Below, in pieces: positions 22,550 through 34,298 of a stretch of 64,000 bases of DNA (position 1 is its first letter; each line of letters starts with the position of its first letter). The DNA comes from Dittrichia graveolens. Taxonomy: Eukaryota; Streptophyta; Magnoliopsida; Asterales; Asteraceae. The position numbers and the translations under genes are program-made. The notes under the pieces are model-generated. The model was not told where the DNA came from and searched no databases. It saw only the letters and a program-made list of their open reading frames with translations. The DNA lies in the NCBI GenBank assembly GCA_038502395.1, contig JARJIL010000008.1:43794001-43858000 (forward strand). Direction: 5' to 3'.

Positions 22550-22640
22550 TAGTGATATGAGTTAGTTTAAGTTTGGTATGGCTCATGGTTAAGATCATGG
22601 GTTCAAGTCTCATCGTGGACAAATTTAAGATAGATTAGGA
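22550..22640 (+). repeat. tRNA-like SINE fragment (weak)
   Basis: GGTATGGCTCATGGTTAAGA resembles a polymerase III A box region and GGTTCAAGTCTCATC an excellent B box, about 20 bp apart. No cloverleaf and no bounded body were found. Confidence 0.3.
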
Positions 22641-22644
22641 GCCG

Positions 22645-22647
<3 letters not shown>

Positions 22648-22699
<52 letters not shown>
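22648..22699. repeat. (TA)n microsatellite
   Basis: About 26 TA units, abutting the truncated R2 copy. Confidence 0.95.
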
Positions 22700-22702
<3 letters not shown>

Positions 22703-22775
22703 GGAGGGGGAATTGGACGGCTAAGATTGGTTCTCGCAGTTCTCACAATAAAAACAGTTCTCAAATAAACTTTTT
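22700..22775. mobile_element. MITE family R2, truncated copy
   Basis: Only the right terminal repeat is present (GGAATTGGACGGCTAAGATT to GTTCTCAAATAAAC), bounded by (TA)n on both sides. Confidence 0.65.
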
Positions 22776-22797
22776 AATATATATATATATATATATA

Positions 22798-23019
22798 AAA
22801 GTTCAAATGAGAAGTGTTTTTTATACGAGACTGCAAGAACCAATCTTAGCCGTCCAATTCCCCCCCTTTAATTGGATTGCCCACCAATGAATTCCTTACA
22901 TGCACCTTGCCACACTCAATCTCACCACGCTATTCATCCATGAATTCCACTTACTACTTGAATGGTCAAGATTGGTTATTGCGGTTCTCGTATGAAAAAC
23001 AGTTCTCGTTTAAACTTTT
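22798..23019. mobile_element. MITE family R2, copy 3
   Basis: Full copy, from AAAGTTCAAATGAGAAGTG to CAGTTCTCGTTTAAACTTTT, with the same core words as at 18350. It starts directly at a (TA)n tract. Confidence 0.75.
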
Positions 23020-23560
23020 GTCTATATATATGTAATTGATTTTTCATGTAATTTCTTTAAGATAGATTTTACTAACTTTAAAGTGAGAAGCAACATTTTT
23101 TGTTGAACTTACACAAAACAACCAAACATCTCAATAATTATTTTATCCTAAACACCATTTTTGCGTGTTTCTGTAGAATCTAGAGAGTTGTCACAAGGTA
23201 CTATATTGAAAAGTAAACTACACATTAATGACTAATGTGTAAAAAAATATTTACCAACCAATATTATAAAACATATAGAGGTTAAATATAACATAAATAT
23301 CAAAACTTGTTAATAAAGATAATATATAATTTTCTTTGCCAAAAAATAATAATAAATTTAAATTCGTTATAATAAAGTGAATCGTGACATGATAACCTTA
23401 ATTTTGTCCGATACCATTTTTACTAGCAACTTTAAAATTTTCAATTTCTATTTATGCAAAATTAAAAATTACAATCCTTATTTTATAATAAACTAAAATT
23501 TACAATCATTCTCCGACACAATAAATTACATATCAACTTTATTAACAAAATTTGATATTT
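23020..23560. other. AT-rich intergenic region
   Basis: No gene or bounded repeat was recognised. Confidence 0.5.
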
Positions 23561-23565
23561 ATATC

Positions 23566-23940
23566 TGTTAAGGTGTGATTTCGAGTTTAGCGGATTCGAA
23601 TGCATTATGTGCCAGCCAAACAAAGTGAAGAAACCCCGATTGGCAAAATCAACGAGATAAGTTTTTGGAGTAGCTGAGGGTCGGTACCCCTACGGTATAT
23701 ACGAACCTGCTTAATTAGTCTAGTTTTATTTGTATATGAGCCCGACCAATTAGCTGCTAAGGTTTCTCGGTTATAAATATTCATAGCTATGGTTTCAGTA
23801 TATCACTTTCAAACAATCGATTAACATTATATCTCCAGTTTTTGCCCGTAGACATTGGTCAAATTAAATCATCTTTGGTCGTACCACATACAATCTTTAT
23901 GTCGTTTTTTCAAGTTCGTATTTGCTTGCATCATATAACA
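23566..23940 (+). repeat. Solo copia LTR, 375 bp
   Basis: Starts TGTTAAGGTGTG and ends CATATAACA. The flanks ATATC (23561-23565) and ATATT (23941-23945) are a 4/5 target duplication. It has a TATA word (GGTTATAAATATTC) and the segment TTTTTGCCCGTAGACATTGG, which matches the LTR of element B (CCTGCCCGTGGACGTAGG). Related to B. Confidence 0.7.
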
Positions 23941-23945
23941 ATATT

Positions 23946-24287
23946 ACTTTTTTCGACAATTTACTTAATGAAAATAAACTTTTTTTAGAAAGAGGTTTTG
24001 ACGAGTCTATAGATATTTGTACGATTTTAAAAAATTAGAAAGTCTGAAGTCTAACATAAAATCCATTCCACTTCAACAATGCTAATATAAAAGTTTCGAA
24101 AAACAACATCAAATATAAGTCAAAGGTCAACACAGGATTCTATGCATTCTATGGAGGTTAAGAGTTTATTCTTGTTTATAGATATACATGTAAATTAAGG
24201 AGAATATACATCGTAAATCTTAAGTCATAACTTAATGTTTCCTTATCTTGACCATTGACTTGTATATGACAAGTTTATTTAGGGGAG
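23946..24287. other. Intergenic
   Basis: AT-rich; nothing supportable. Confidence 0.5.
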
Positions 24288-24492
24288 GGTTCAAACGAGA
24301 ACTGTTTTTCGTACGAGAACTGCGAGAATCAATCTTGGCCGTTCATTTTGGATAATGGAATTCATGGATGAAGAGCGTGAGAGGATTAAGTGTGGCAGGG
24401 TGCATGTAAGGAATTCATGGGTGGACAATCCAATTGAAGGAGGGGGAATTGGACGGCTAAGATTGGTTCTCGCGGTTCTCGTTTGAACTTTT
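24288..24492. mobile_element. MITE family R2, copy 4 (inverted)
   Basis: From GGGTTCAAACGAGAACTG to GGTTCTCGTTTGAACTT. The core is in the opposite orientation to 18350 (GGAATTCATGGATGAAGAGC). No (TA)n is adjacent here. Confidence 0.75.
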
Positions 24493-25998
24493 GCCAGTTT
24501 ATTTATTTGCAGGTGCAGAGTCAGGAAAATTGTCAGACAAAGGTATAAGTGTTCTTCTTTCGGATTTTCAAGTCTTCGAGTTTTTTATGGGTTTTACTTT
24601 TTTCTCGGTCACGTCAAAATGAATACCACATGTATTTTAATGAACCAAATGGAACATCAAACAAAACTTAAATTCGATTTCTACCTTGAAAAGACATTTT
24701 TCTATAGTAATTGGTTATTTATGTAATTAAATTATAGAAAAAGGGAAAAAATTTAATAGTCAACTAACTGAGACGTCAATACAATGTATAAGCTTAGAAA
24801 TAAAGCCCTAAATAACTAGGATTAATCGGATTGAAACCAAGAACATAACATGCTTACAAGCGTCAAATAATCGACTTTGAGATTTGAACACAAGAACTAT
24901 TGAATTCAAGAACATAAGAACCCAGAATTTGACACTAGAACTATCAAGAACACAAAATAAGAATTCAAACATTCAAGAACAAAGGCAATTTAAACACATT
25001 CACACATACACATACACAAATCAAAAAATCAAAATCAAAAGCTCAATCAAGGCATTTTGGATAAACATATTCAATATTATTTAGAAATATTAAGAAGACA
25101 ATTACCTAAATACCGTTAATTTGTAAAGATATTTCCATTACAATTTAAAATTATTGAAGGATAGTTGTCTACTCTGCCTCTCCCTGACTCCGTTGTCTGT
25201 TACAATTGATCAACGCAAAACTTATTTATAATTTGAAATATCAACTTAAGTCACAACTTGATGTTTCACTTAGTTTACATTTGATTATGATATTTCCTTA
25301 TGCTGACTGTTGAATCATGTGTAGATGAACATCAACAACTACATAAACATAAACGGTAGAACGGAGGGTGCTTCATGTTGAGGTTACCGGACGGTGTCGT
25401 CAAACATTTGGCTAGCTTGAATGTACACTGCCTAACCGGTATACCCATTATCCATGATCTTTCTCAAAGCATTCCTTGGCTATCCTTAATAAAACCTCTA
25501 TATGACTAGAACCCTGAACTGTTGCCTCATATATAGAAGACAAGCGTTTTGACCGGTAAACCATTTGGTTAAGAACATACTTTTTAACATAATATATGTT
25601 AAAAACATAAGTCAAGATTTTTACCAAGACAATACTACCTATTCAAAGAATAAAATGACTTGATAATGTTATCCTTTGATCGATATCCCGCTTTTAGTAG
25701 GTTTCCTGATAAGTCGATCTGTACTCTAATGTACGCTGTATAACCATTGTTTCTGTTACCGTTTCTTATTTATCCTTTGATAATATGTTAGTACACAACA
25801 CATGTATTGTTCTTACAATTAACAAACAAATTTACAAAATCGTTTAACAATGTAAAATAAACCCCACAAAATCTCCAAACGTTAATCACACTTAACCTAA
25901 GAACTTGATTGGACATAGGACCAAATTCCATTTGACCTAGAAATTCAAATCAAGGACAGTTATTTTGGAATTGATGAATTATGTTTTATACACAACAT
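24493..25998. other. Intergenic, 3' side of the jacalin gene
   Basis: AT-rich with A-rich simple sequence near 24880-25080. The small ORF 24884-25084 is low-complexity Asn/Thr/Gln and is not called. Confidence 0.5.
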
Positions 25999-28206
25999 CT
26001 ATGCAGTAGCTCGTAAATAGACTCCGATACCATCGATATAATAGCTCGCAATGCCGTAAAATCCAGCAAACGAGCCTTTACTCCACGGGACCGAGAAACT
26101 AGTCCCTGTTGCACGACCAAAAGGTCCATGGCTCCTTTTGTTAGTTATGAAAGACAACGACGAAATTGTCTTCTGTCCATAAGTACCCGTTGAGACCCCG
26201 AATGTTCCATTAATTCCAATTATGTCTTCATCCCAAGTGAGGTTAACCTGGGTTATAATAACCTTAACTAATCAGAAAATCAAATCCATAACTTAAAACC
26301 AACAGCTACTTAGTAATAATTTAAGATAGAGTACCTCAGATAGTGTGGTTCCATCATTATAACCACCAGCCTTGTTAGAAACATGTGAAGAACCCATACA
26401 ATCTTCACTAGTAAATGTAAGGGATGATATCATATCACCATGATCTATAGTTATCTTTGAAAGCTTATGATTTTTCTCGAGACAAAACGACCATCTATAT
26501 TGTGGGCCTGTGTTAGACTCTGATCCCCATAATCCAACACGTGCGGTTTCTTGAGAAGCCTTCAAATAGACACCAATGCCATCAAGATAATAACCAGCAA
26601 GACCATAAAATCCGGCAAATGAACCTTTGTTCCATGGTACTGCAAAAGGATTTCCTGTTGTTTGACCAAAAGGCCCGTGAGTCCTTTTGTTTGTTATGAA
26701 AGATAACGATGATATTATCGTGTAACCAGCATATTCCCCGGTTGATACCCCAACCGTTCCATTAATACCAATTATCTCCTCATCAGAATCAAATGTAACC
26801 TAAGCAAGCACAAGAGGAAAATAGAGCTAATTTAAAAACAGAATGAACAAATTTCTGGACAGAAACAGTTCATTTTCTATAAGCTATTTTTTGCTAAGTA
26901 TCTTGCAAACTATTGCATTGTCTTTTATATATTTACATAGGAATGACTGCACATATCTTTGAAACTCAAATCAATCACATCTTCTATAAACTAATGTACA
27001 CATTTGTACGTGGTGGAAAAATGACCAGGTTGGGTAATGGGTCAACATACTAGGTTGAAATGAGTTATTTTTTTGTTCAAGACAAAATGGGCCGTGTGGG
27101 TTGGGTTGGGTTGACCCTCAAACATCTTTTTTCTGTTTTTCATACATAGTTAATGTACTAAATCTGACAACAATGAGTATTGAGTTACATGAATTTTTAA
27201 AATAAATAATTTAGGAGAACCCATTCAACCCGTTTCCCTTTTATCTAAATGTTTCCGTTTGACCCGTTAGGGGTAACCCATAAACCATATCTGCTCGTTT
27301 ATAAAAACTGCGACCTGTAATGATGATATATGTGTGTCGACTTATTTGTCTATAGATATTTCACCTCACTTTCTTCATTCCCACCATTCCAACCACCAGC
27401 TTTTTCGGAATCAAGCAAACAGCCCCTACCATCTTGAGTAGTGAACTTGAGGGAAAATATTAGATCACCATGATCTATGGTTATCTTATTAAGCTTATGA
27501 TTATTCTCAAGTTGGAAAGACCAATGATTTTGTGGAGATCCTTTCGATTTTGTTCCCCATATTCCAACTTGTGCAACTTCTTTACCAACCTTGCAACAAA
27601 TAGGAATATATAAGTTCAATATGGAACTAAGGTCATAAGCCATTGTCCCACCCTCAGTTTGATTCTATATCAAGTGAATTCTCCCTCTTGCTTGCTTTCC
27701 CAAATTGAAATCACACACAATCAGATTGTGTGTGCTCAATTTGAAGTAAAAATCCAAGCTCAAATTCATAATTGAAGTAAACTTTAAAGAAAAATAAAGC
27801 AATATTCATTGTAATCTAAAACTTTCCCCTGTTTGTCTTGAATCCTTAATCAAATTTGAACTCAGAAATTGAAGCAAAACTGAATAATTGATGCCTTTAC
27901 CTGAAATCTAGTTTATAAAGTATATATCTAATGTTCACTTGAATGTTAAAGTGCATTATATATTCAAAGAGATAAAAGATGAACCTCAGAATGCTCAGTG
28001 TCATATCTCTCCATGATTCCATTACATATTATGTGTTCGATCGCTTTTTCTCGTGTCACCCATACGCCATTGGCACACTTAACACAAGGGCATTTTATTT
28101 CTCCAACCCCATTGGCATTTTTCTTACATTCAAGATCAAGAAATTCACCTAGTCCCTTCAAAAATGGCGTGCTTGATCTAGGTTCACTCATCCAACTTGA
28201 ACTCAT
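25999..28206 (-). CDS. Transposase-associated domain / two-jacalin lectin chimera
   Basis: Modelled with four phase-0 exons on the minus strand: 28206-27985, 27589-27365, 26799-26335 and 26247-25999 (TAG), all GT..AG; 385 residues. Exon 1 (74 aa) reads MSSSWMSEPR, then KCPCVKC (Cys39, 41, 44) and EHIIC (His58, Cys61), the plant Transpos_assoc domain normally at the N-terminus of CACTA TnpD-type transposases. Exons 2-4 encode two jacalin (mannose-binding lectin, beta-prism) domains, about residues 75-225 and 226-385, with WSFQLENNHKLNKITIDHGD, SLSFITNKRTHGPFG and FAGFYGLAGYYLDGIGVYLK. The ligand-loop motif GxxxD is intact in the first (GYYLD) and SYYID in the second. No signal peptide, so cytosol or nucleus. 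A lectin-only product from an in-frame ATG at 27643 is the alternative; only transcripts can decide whether exon 1 is spliced on. Confidence 0.72.
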
Positions 28207-28221
28207 GATAATTACCAGAAA

Positions 28222-28556
28222 TCTGTAATACAATTACTTGATCCCATTATGCTATTTACTTATGGAATTGCAGCAGCAACACTATAAGTTATGACTGTCT
28301 AAGGGAAACAGTGAGTTATGCTAACAGTTAAAAAGAACAAACATATAAATATTAGCAGTTTATGCATAAATTAAAGAACAAACATATAAATATTAGCAGT
28401 TTATGCATAAATTAAAGAACAAACATATAAATATTAGCAGTTTATGCATAAATTAAAGAACTAAGGGCACAATTAACTAGAATGAAATCAATTGTTAAAT
28501 AGAATGAAATCAATTTGACAATACAGCGAGTGAATGATTGATTACGAATCTCTTAC
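28222..28556 (-). other. Probable intron in the 5' leader of the jacalin gene
   Basis: The minus strand shows ATTCG|GTAAGAG (donor near 28556) and ATTACAG|ATTTCTG (acceptor near 28222), 15 bp before the ATG. A leader exon would then lie at about 28557-28740. Confidence 0.4.
28334..28456. repeat. 41-bp tandem repeat, three copies
   Basis: Exact head-to-tail units start at 28334, 28375 and 28416 (AGAACAAACATATAAATATT...), within the probable leader intron of the jacalin gene. Confidence 0.95.
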
Positions 28557-28772
28557 CGAATTAACTTGTCGAACAGATGATCGATTTGGAGATCGGATCG
28601 AGCTTCAATTGATGAATAAAAGCAATTGGCAGATTTAACAATCGATTTAAGTCAAATTAGTCAAAATTGATCGCTTATACGCGTTCGTACTGGAGCAGCC
28701 TTCATACATGAAATCAAACTCATCTCGGAACTTGAAGTCGATCAAGATGGTTTCCGCGAAAGTACTGATGTA

Positions 28773-28804
<32 letters not shown>

Positions 28805-28865
28805 GAGAGAGAGAAAGAGTTCACAGAGAGTGGATACGGTATATATATATATATTAATAGGCAAT

Positions 28866-29088
28866 AGTTGAAGCGAGAACTGTGTTTTTCGTATGAGAAT
28901 CATGAGAATAAATCTTATCCGTCCAATTTCCTCTTCTTCAGTTGGATTGTCCACCCATGAATTCCTTACATGCCATACCACACTTAATTCCCTCACGTTC
29001 TTCATCCATGAATTCCATTATCCAAAATGAAATGCCAAGATTAGTTCTCGCAGTTCTTGTACGAAAAACAGTTCTTGTTTGAACCCTC
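28866..29088. mobile_element. MITE family R2, copy 5
   Basis: From GTTGAAGCGAGAACTG to CAGTTCTTGTTTGAACCC, with the usual core. A (TA)n tract (28842-28855) lies just left, and the copy sits about 0.1 kb upstream of the jacalin gene's presumed leader exon, so it may influence its promoter (inference). Confidence 0.75.
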
Positions 29089-29895
29089 CCGTATATTAAT
29101 ATTATATGTCATTATTTAAAAGATTATAATTAAAAATGTATCATCTTTTTAGTTACGGTTTGTAAAGTGTTAGCTACGAATGGTGTGTAACACTCGACAA
29201 AGGACTCTTGGATATGGTCGCTATCACCGGATGGTGCCTTCGCGGTTAAAGGACTCTTGGATATGGTCGACAAAGGACCCTTATGTTTTTGGTTGAGAGG
29301 TTTTTTGAAGGTTGTACAAGTTTCCAAATAGTAATGCAAATATAATCCTTTTGACTTAAGAAAAAAAAAATACCAATTTAAAGAAACATTAGTAAAATAT
29401 GTGCTAAATTGTTCTCCTTAGTGATTTAATAGACCATGTTAAAGAAAAAAAATTTAGACAAATAGGTTGAAAGTTATTCCAAGCTATTATTGGAATATTT
29501 TCATCCTCGGTATATTTCCGACCTCGAAGTAGGGTTGTTCATGGATGATGAACCGAACATCTAGTTAACCAAAATCGGTTAACTGAAATTTCGGTTTACG
29601 ACTTCTTAAACCTACACTAAACTGAAACATCCGGTGAACATATAATTTGGTTAACCGATTTTTTTGGTTCGGTTTTTCTAGAAGTAAGCATTTTCTAATC
29701 ACTAAATATATTTTAAGATTAACAACTTACAAAAGTTTTATATCAATCTCAACTTTAACAAGTTTTAAATTACAAAGTTAGTCAAAAAGTTTGAATCTTG
29801 GAGATTCTACAAAAACATCTTGAACTTTAGTATCTAATCATGACCCGTGCGTTGCAGGAAACAATAATTAATAATACATAATATTTATAAACTAG
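29089..29895. other. Intergenic with degenerate repeats
   Basis: 29160-29290 has the words AAAGGACTCTTGGATATGGTCG twice. 29530-29690 is rich in AACCGAA/TTCGGTT words like the hAT-type MITE at 22130. At 29841 the minus strand reads GCAACGCACGGGTCATGATTAG, a possible decayed Helitron 3' end (TTAG instead of CTAG). No gene. Confidence 0.45.
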
Positions 29896-30128
29896 AGTCG
29901 TGTTAAATAAAATCTATGTAAAAAATATGATTCTAAAAATTTAATATTCAATCACAAGTAATTCAGTATATAATCACATGTGATTGTAAAAGTATCACAT
30001 GTGAATTATGAAAATGTTACTCCGCTCAAATTTTTAAAATACAATATGGACTGTTTATGTCATTGATCCAAAAGATAAAATTAGTCTCTTAAGACTATAA
30101 ATTAAGTATGAATTATATTGAACGTACA
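29896..30128. repeat. Dispersed repeat R1 (copy 3, inverted)
   Basis: Same layout as 14561-14780, with TATAATCACATGTGATTG and a match through to ATTATATTGAAC. Confidence 0.7.
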
Positions 30129-31266
30129 TTCTTCTTAAAAACTAATATCCAAATACAAATACCTTAAGTAATGTAAATAAAATATAAACAATTAGGAGTG
30201 AAAATATGATGAAATTCCATTTTAAGATCAAATTTATTGAAGTTCAATTTTTCGTATTAAATTCAAACTAACATCTAGCGGACTTTGAAACCGCCATGTC
30301 TTTGTTTGTTTTTCCAAAATAAGTTCTTATTTTAAAGAAACGTCTACGGGCACGTAGTCGTTTCTAATAAGCTTGTTTATTTTTTCAAAGAAATGTCTAT
30401 GTGCCCGCAGACGTTTTTAATAAGTTTGTTTGTTTTTTCGCAGACATAATATCTATTTTTGCTTATTTTGAGAAACTAAAAACTACATCTTTTTTTACAG
30501 ACCTTCTCAGACTTAATACTTTCAAAACTACATCTTCTCCTGAAGACATGAAATAAGACATAAGACATTTATGTCTTCGAAAACAAAAAACACCTTAGTC
30601 TTTACATAAAAAAAAAGATTTTCACAAAAAAAGAAAATAGCATTTCGTAGAATCATTCGGTTTTTATCTGAACATAGCACAATTTAAACAATGAAATATT
30701 AATCTTTATTCAAGAAAAAAATAAATAAATAAAAACTAAAATAAAAGAAAAGTTCACCAACGAATAAAAGGGAAAAAGAACAACTTTAAAAAAAAAAAGA
30801 AAAAAACGTTAACATAAAAACTATAATTAAAGAAAGTAAAAAAAAAACAATAAAAACTAAAATATGTCAAAGAAATAGTATCATAAAAAATAGAAAGATA
30901 AAAGAAACACCGCAAAGGAGTGAATATGAAATTCAAAAAGAATAATAAAAAGAAATTTCAAAGCAAAAACAAAAACATGATAAAGGTGTTTTTGTAATTA
31001 TATTACCATACAATTTTCAAGAAAAAAAATACTTCACCAATAAATATTAACAAGGGAATTTGGAAACCAAAGTTGAGTTTGGCTTAATGGTTATGGCCTT
31101 TGCTTTTCACATGAAAGGTCCATTGTTCGACTGTCAGAACGTTTTTTTTTCTTTTTTCTTATGTTTCCAATTTTTTACAAACAACCTCAACCCTCAATTT
31201 TACAATAATTAATAAAATAACTCTAAAATCATAATAAATTGTTTATTTCTATAATGATAAAAAAAC
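30129..31266. other. Intergenic, A-rich
   Basis: 30330-30430 holds two diverged copies of a GTCTACGGGCACGTAG / GTCTATGTGCCCGCAG word. 31079-31146 resembles a tRNA-derived sequence (GGCTTAATGGTTATGG and TTGTTCGACTG) but does not fold as a tRNA. The ORF 30754-30936 is Phe-rich antisense of poly-A and is not called. Confidence 0.4.
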
Positions 31267-31500
31267 GAGTTGTGTTCAATAAAGTCTATGTAAAAAACAT
31301 AATATTAAAATTTTAATATTCAATCACAGGTGATTCAGTATATAATCATATGTAATTTGTAAAAGCATCACATATGAATTACGAAAATATCACTCTGTCC
31401 AAAATTTTAAAATACAATCTGAACCATTGATGTTATTGATCCAAATGCTAAAATTAGTCTCTTAGAACTATGAATTAAGTATTGACTATATTGAACATTT
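31267..31500. repeat. Dispersed repeat R1 (copy 4, inverted)
   Basis: From GTTGTGTTCAATAAAG to TTGACTATATTGAAC, with AATCACAGGTGATT. Confidence 0.7.
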
Positions 31501-32007
31501 TTCTAAAAAAAACTTAGTTAATATATATATTTTGAAAAATATTTTTTAAATTTGGAATATAAATTTATAACATTTATATAAGATATAAAATTTTCCTAGA
31601 TAGTACTTTTTTTAAATTATGTCATTTGGAGTTATGATTCAAAAAAATAGTAAGAGAAATATCTCCTTACATTAACTGATTAACCTAAAAAAAATCTTTA
31701 CAACTAGAAAATTAGTCATATATATAAGATATAAAATTTTCCTAAATAGAACTTTTTTTTCTCATTTCTCCGGTTATGTTAAAATTTATATTGAGCTGTA
31801 AATACAAATAAGTTGATTATAAATACATATCTAGATTACATTAATCATCATATAGTCATTTCCCGCCGCAACGCGCGGGGGCGTCGCACCTCATTTAATA
31901 CATATGGAAAGAAAGAATAAAAATTAAGTGAAATATTGATCACATGGATTGAACTTGAGCATTGAGAAATAAAAGGAATCACTCTTACCATTTCCTAACT
32001 AATGTTA
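31501..32007. other. AT-rich intergenic region
   Basis: ATAAGATATAAAATTTTCCTA occurs at two places (31578 and 31724). 31861-31890 has CCCGCCGCAACGCGCGGGG, a GC-rich hairpin of the Helitron type but without CTRR after it. Confidence 0.45.
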
Positions 32008-32015
32008 TATATTAT

Positions 32016-32468
32016 AGGGTCAATAATGGTTTAATCATTAATATTTTCGTTTAATTTTGGTTTAATAATTAAAGTTTTTTTCTAAACGAAATTATTATAA
32101 AGTTTGAATTTGTTATGATTTAAACCTCAAACTTTTTTTTAAATGATTTAAACCTTGAAGTTTTGTTAAAAAAACTTATTAATCACTTAAGTTTTGTATG
32201 GTTTTCAATTTTACCCTCTCTACTTATTATGCATTTTACTTTTTATTAAAAAGTTAACAAAACTTAGAGAGTTAAATCATTTTTTAACAAAAATTTAAGG
32301 ATTAAATCATTTGTGAAAAAACTTTAAGGTTTAAACAAAAAAGAAAGTGTAACTTTGAGGATTAAATAATTATAAATTCAAACTTTATGGTAAAACTGTT
32401 TGAAAAAAAACTTTGATTATTAAACTGAAACTAAAGTAAAACTTTGATGGTTAAATCATTATTAACCT
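32016..32468. mobile_element. Foldback-type MITE, 453 bp
   Basis: Left AGGGTCAATAATGGTTTAAT and right ATTATTAACCT are the ends of arms about 170 bp long that are imperfect reverse complements (shared words TTTAATAATCAAAGTTTTTT and AAAGTTTGAATTT). The flanks carry the direct 8-bp repeat TATATTAT (32008-32015 and 32469-32476). Confidence 0.7.
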
Positions 32469-32476
32469 TATATTAT

Positions 32477-33980
32477 ATTAATAAACTTAGAAAAAGTAAA
32501 GTACTAAACTTCAAGAACTTTAATAATCTATCTAACTAAATAAGGGTGGATCTAATTGAACCTCTTATAAAATTTAAATAGCTCCCTCATAATTGCATAC
32601 ACAAATTTCTTTAAATAATCATCATCATTATATAATAATTTTAGTATTTTATCCTTTTACCTTTCTTAAATTCCTTGAACTACGTACCCCCAGGTCTCAA
32701 TCTCTTCTAACCCTAATATAAAGTTATAAACTCCATTCCAAACACACTCTTCATCTTCATATAATCTCTCTCTTTATCTCATATCTTCCCTGGTGACCGC
32801 TACCGGCTGCTAGCCAACATGTTGTCTCAAGCAACCACTCCGTCTCTACACGCCCTTTGTTTCTCTACGCGTTGCCATCATACTCTATCTCTCTACGCAC
32901 CGTTGTCAGCCACCACTCAGTGTTTATTTATCTCTCTAGCTCTGGCCAAGGCCCTCTCTCTCCACCTCTGCCGATATCTACATCTCAATCGAAACAAAGA
33001 GCGAGTATCTACGAGATCTATAGACTCCACATCGCTAAGTTTGTAGATATAGGGGCGTGTTTGTAGATTCTTGGCTTGGTGTTGTTTCGATTTTGTAGAT
33101 CTAAGGTGGCCGGACGTTGTGGTTATCACCCTGCTTCTATCTTTTGTACGTGGGGTGGCCGCAGTAATGATGTGCTTCCGGTTTTGATTGCCGTGGTTGG
33201 AGTTTAAATCGATTTCTGGAGTGGGCAGCAGCATGGTGGTCGAGGAAGGTTGAAAGCTGGGTATTAAACTTTATCCTCAATATTATTTAACAGTGGAATT
33301 TGAATAGAACTTGAAACTATAAAAACTCTTAAAAAGTTGTCATAATTAACTAGAAAAAGTAATTATAAGAAATAAACGGTACCAAAAAAATCATGATTAG
33401 AGGGCTATCTAGAATTACAAAGAGTCCAAATAGGAGGGACCCTAAATAAAAGATTATGACTACTATGTATGATTTACATAAACAAAGCCTCATTCCATTT
33501 TTTTAATAATGCAAGGAAAATGTACTATTTATAAGGTTACGAAAAAGTATATAGTGAAACTAAGTTAGAGCAGCATAGGAAAAAAAGTTGAGCCCAATTG
33601 GCTCATAAAAACTAGGTCAATATGAGATAAAAATTATGTAGTATCATTTAGTTGGTATTAATAAAACACATATAAAATTAGTATTTTTAACTTTCGATTA
33701 ACCGTCCATGACTATAATACGAAAAACCTAAATTATTAGTGGTTTGATTAATCAAACCAAAAAAAAAAATCAGTTAGATTAACCTAAAAATCGGTATAGT
33801 TTTCCGGATTTTAAGTTCGGTTTTTTGATTTCAGATATTTTAAACACTCTTACCATAAAGTGTGATTTAATAAAATGAATAGGTATTATTTTAATTTATA
33901 ATACATTATTATTTTATTATAAAAACAAAAAAATGACAAAAGCTATTGGGTATTATAAAAAGCCCGCGGGGCGGGGGAAG
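32477..33980. other. Intergenic; possible transcribed fragment at 32690-33240
   Basis: The part from 32690 has a different composition (TCTCTCTC-rich leader, then CTACGAGATCTATAGACTCC). The overlapping ORFs 32819-33046, 32857-33066 and 32917-33234 (minus) have no domain, and each contradicts the others. I see no gene I can defend. Confidence 0.35.
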
Positions 33981-33983
33981 TAA

Positions 33984-34295
33984 GACCATCAGCATTCAAC
34001 CTGGACTTATCTTGTCAACCCTACGGTCACATTAGCATTCACATCATCTCCCATCTCCAACCCTATCAAACCCATAAACTCCCACATCTAACCCTCTTCA
34101 ACCCCACATCAAATATTAATAAAAATATATATTAAATAGGAGAGAGAAAGAGAGAAGAAAATAAAAAAAAGTACCCGCCACTGGTTCATGCACCAACGCA
34201 ACGAACCAGCCTCAACCATAAGAGGCATTGTGGTGTTTTAGCTAGTTGGGGTTGGGGGCCAACCAGCGCTGGTTGGTGCCCCAATGCGCATGGTC
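33984..34295. mobile_element. PIF/Harbinger (Tourist-like) MITE, 312 bp
   Basis: Ends GACCATCAGCATTCAA ... CCAATGCGCATGGTC form terminal inverted repeats and are flanked on both sides by the 3-bp duplication TAA, the Harbinger target. Confidence 0.75.
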
Positions 34296-34298
34296 TAA

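Noticed and set aside
24884..25084. Small Asn/Thr-rich protein
   Set aside because: Simple AAC/ACA-rich sequence, no context.
31079..31146. tRNA gene
   Set aside because: A-box-like and B-box-like words are present, but no acceptor stem or complete cloverleaf can be drawn; at best a decayed SINE.
32819..33234. Protein-coding gene
   Set aside because: Three overlapping ORFs on both strands, low-complexity, no domain, no splice structure that joins anything.
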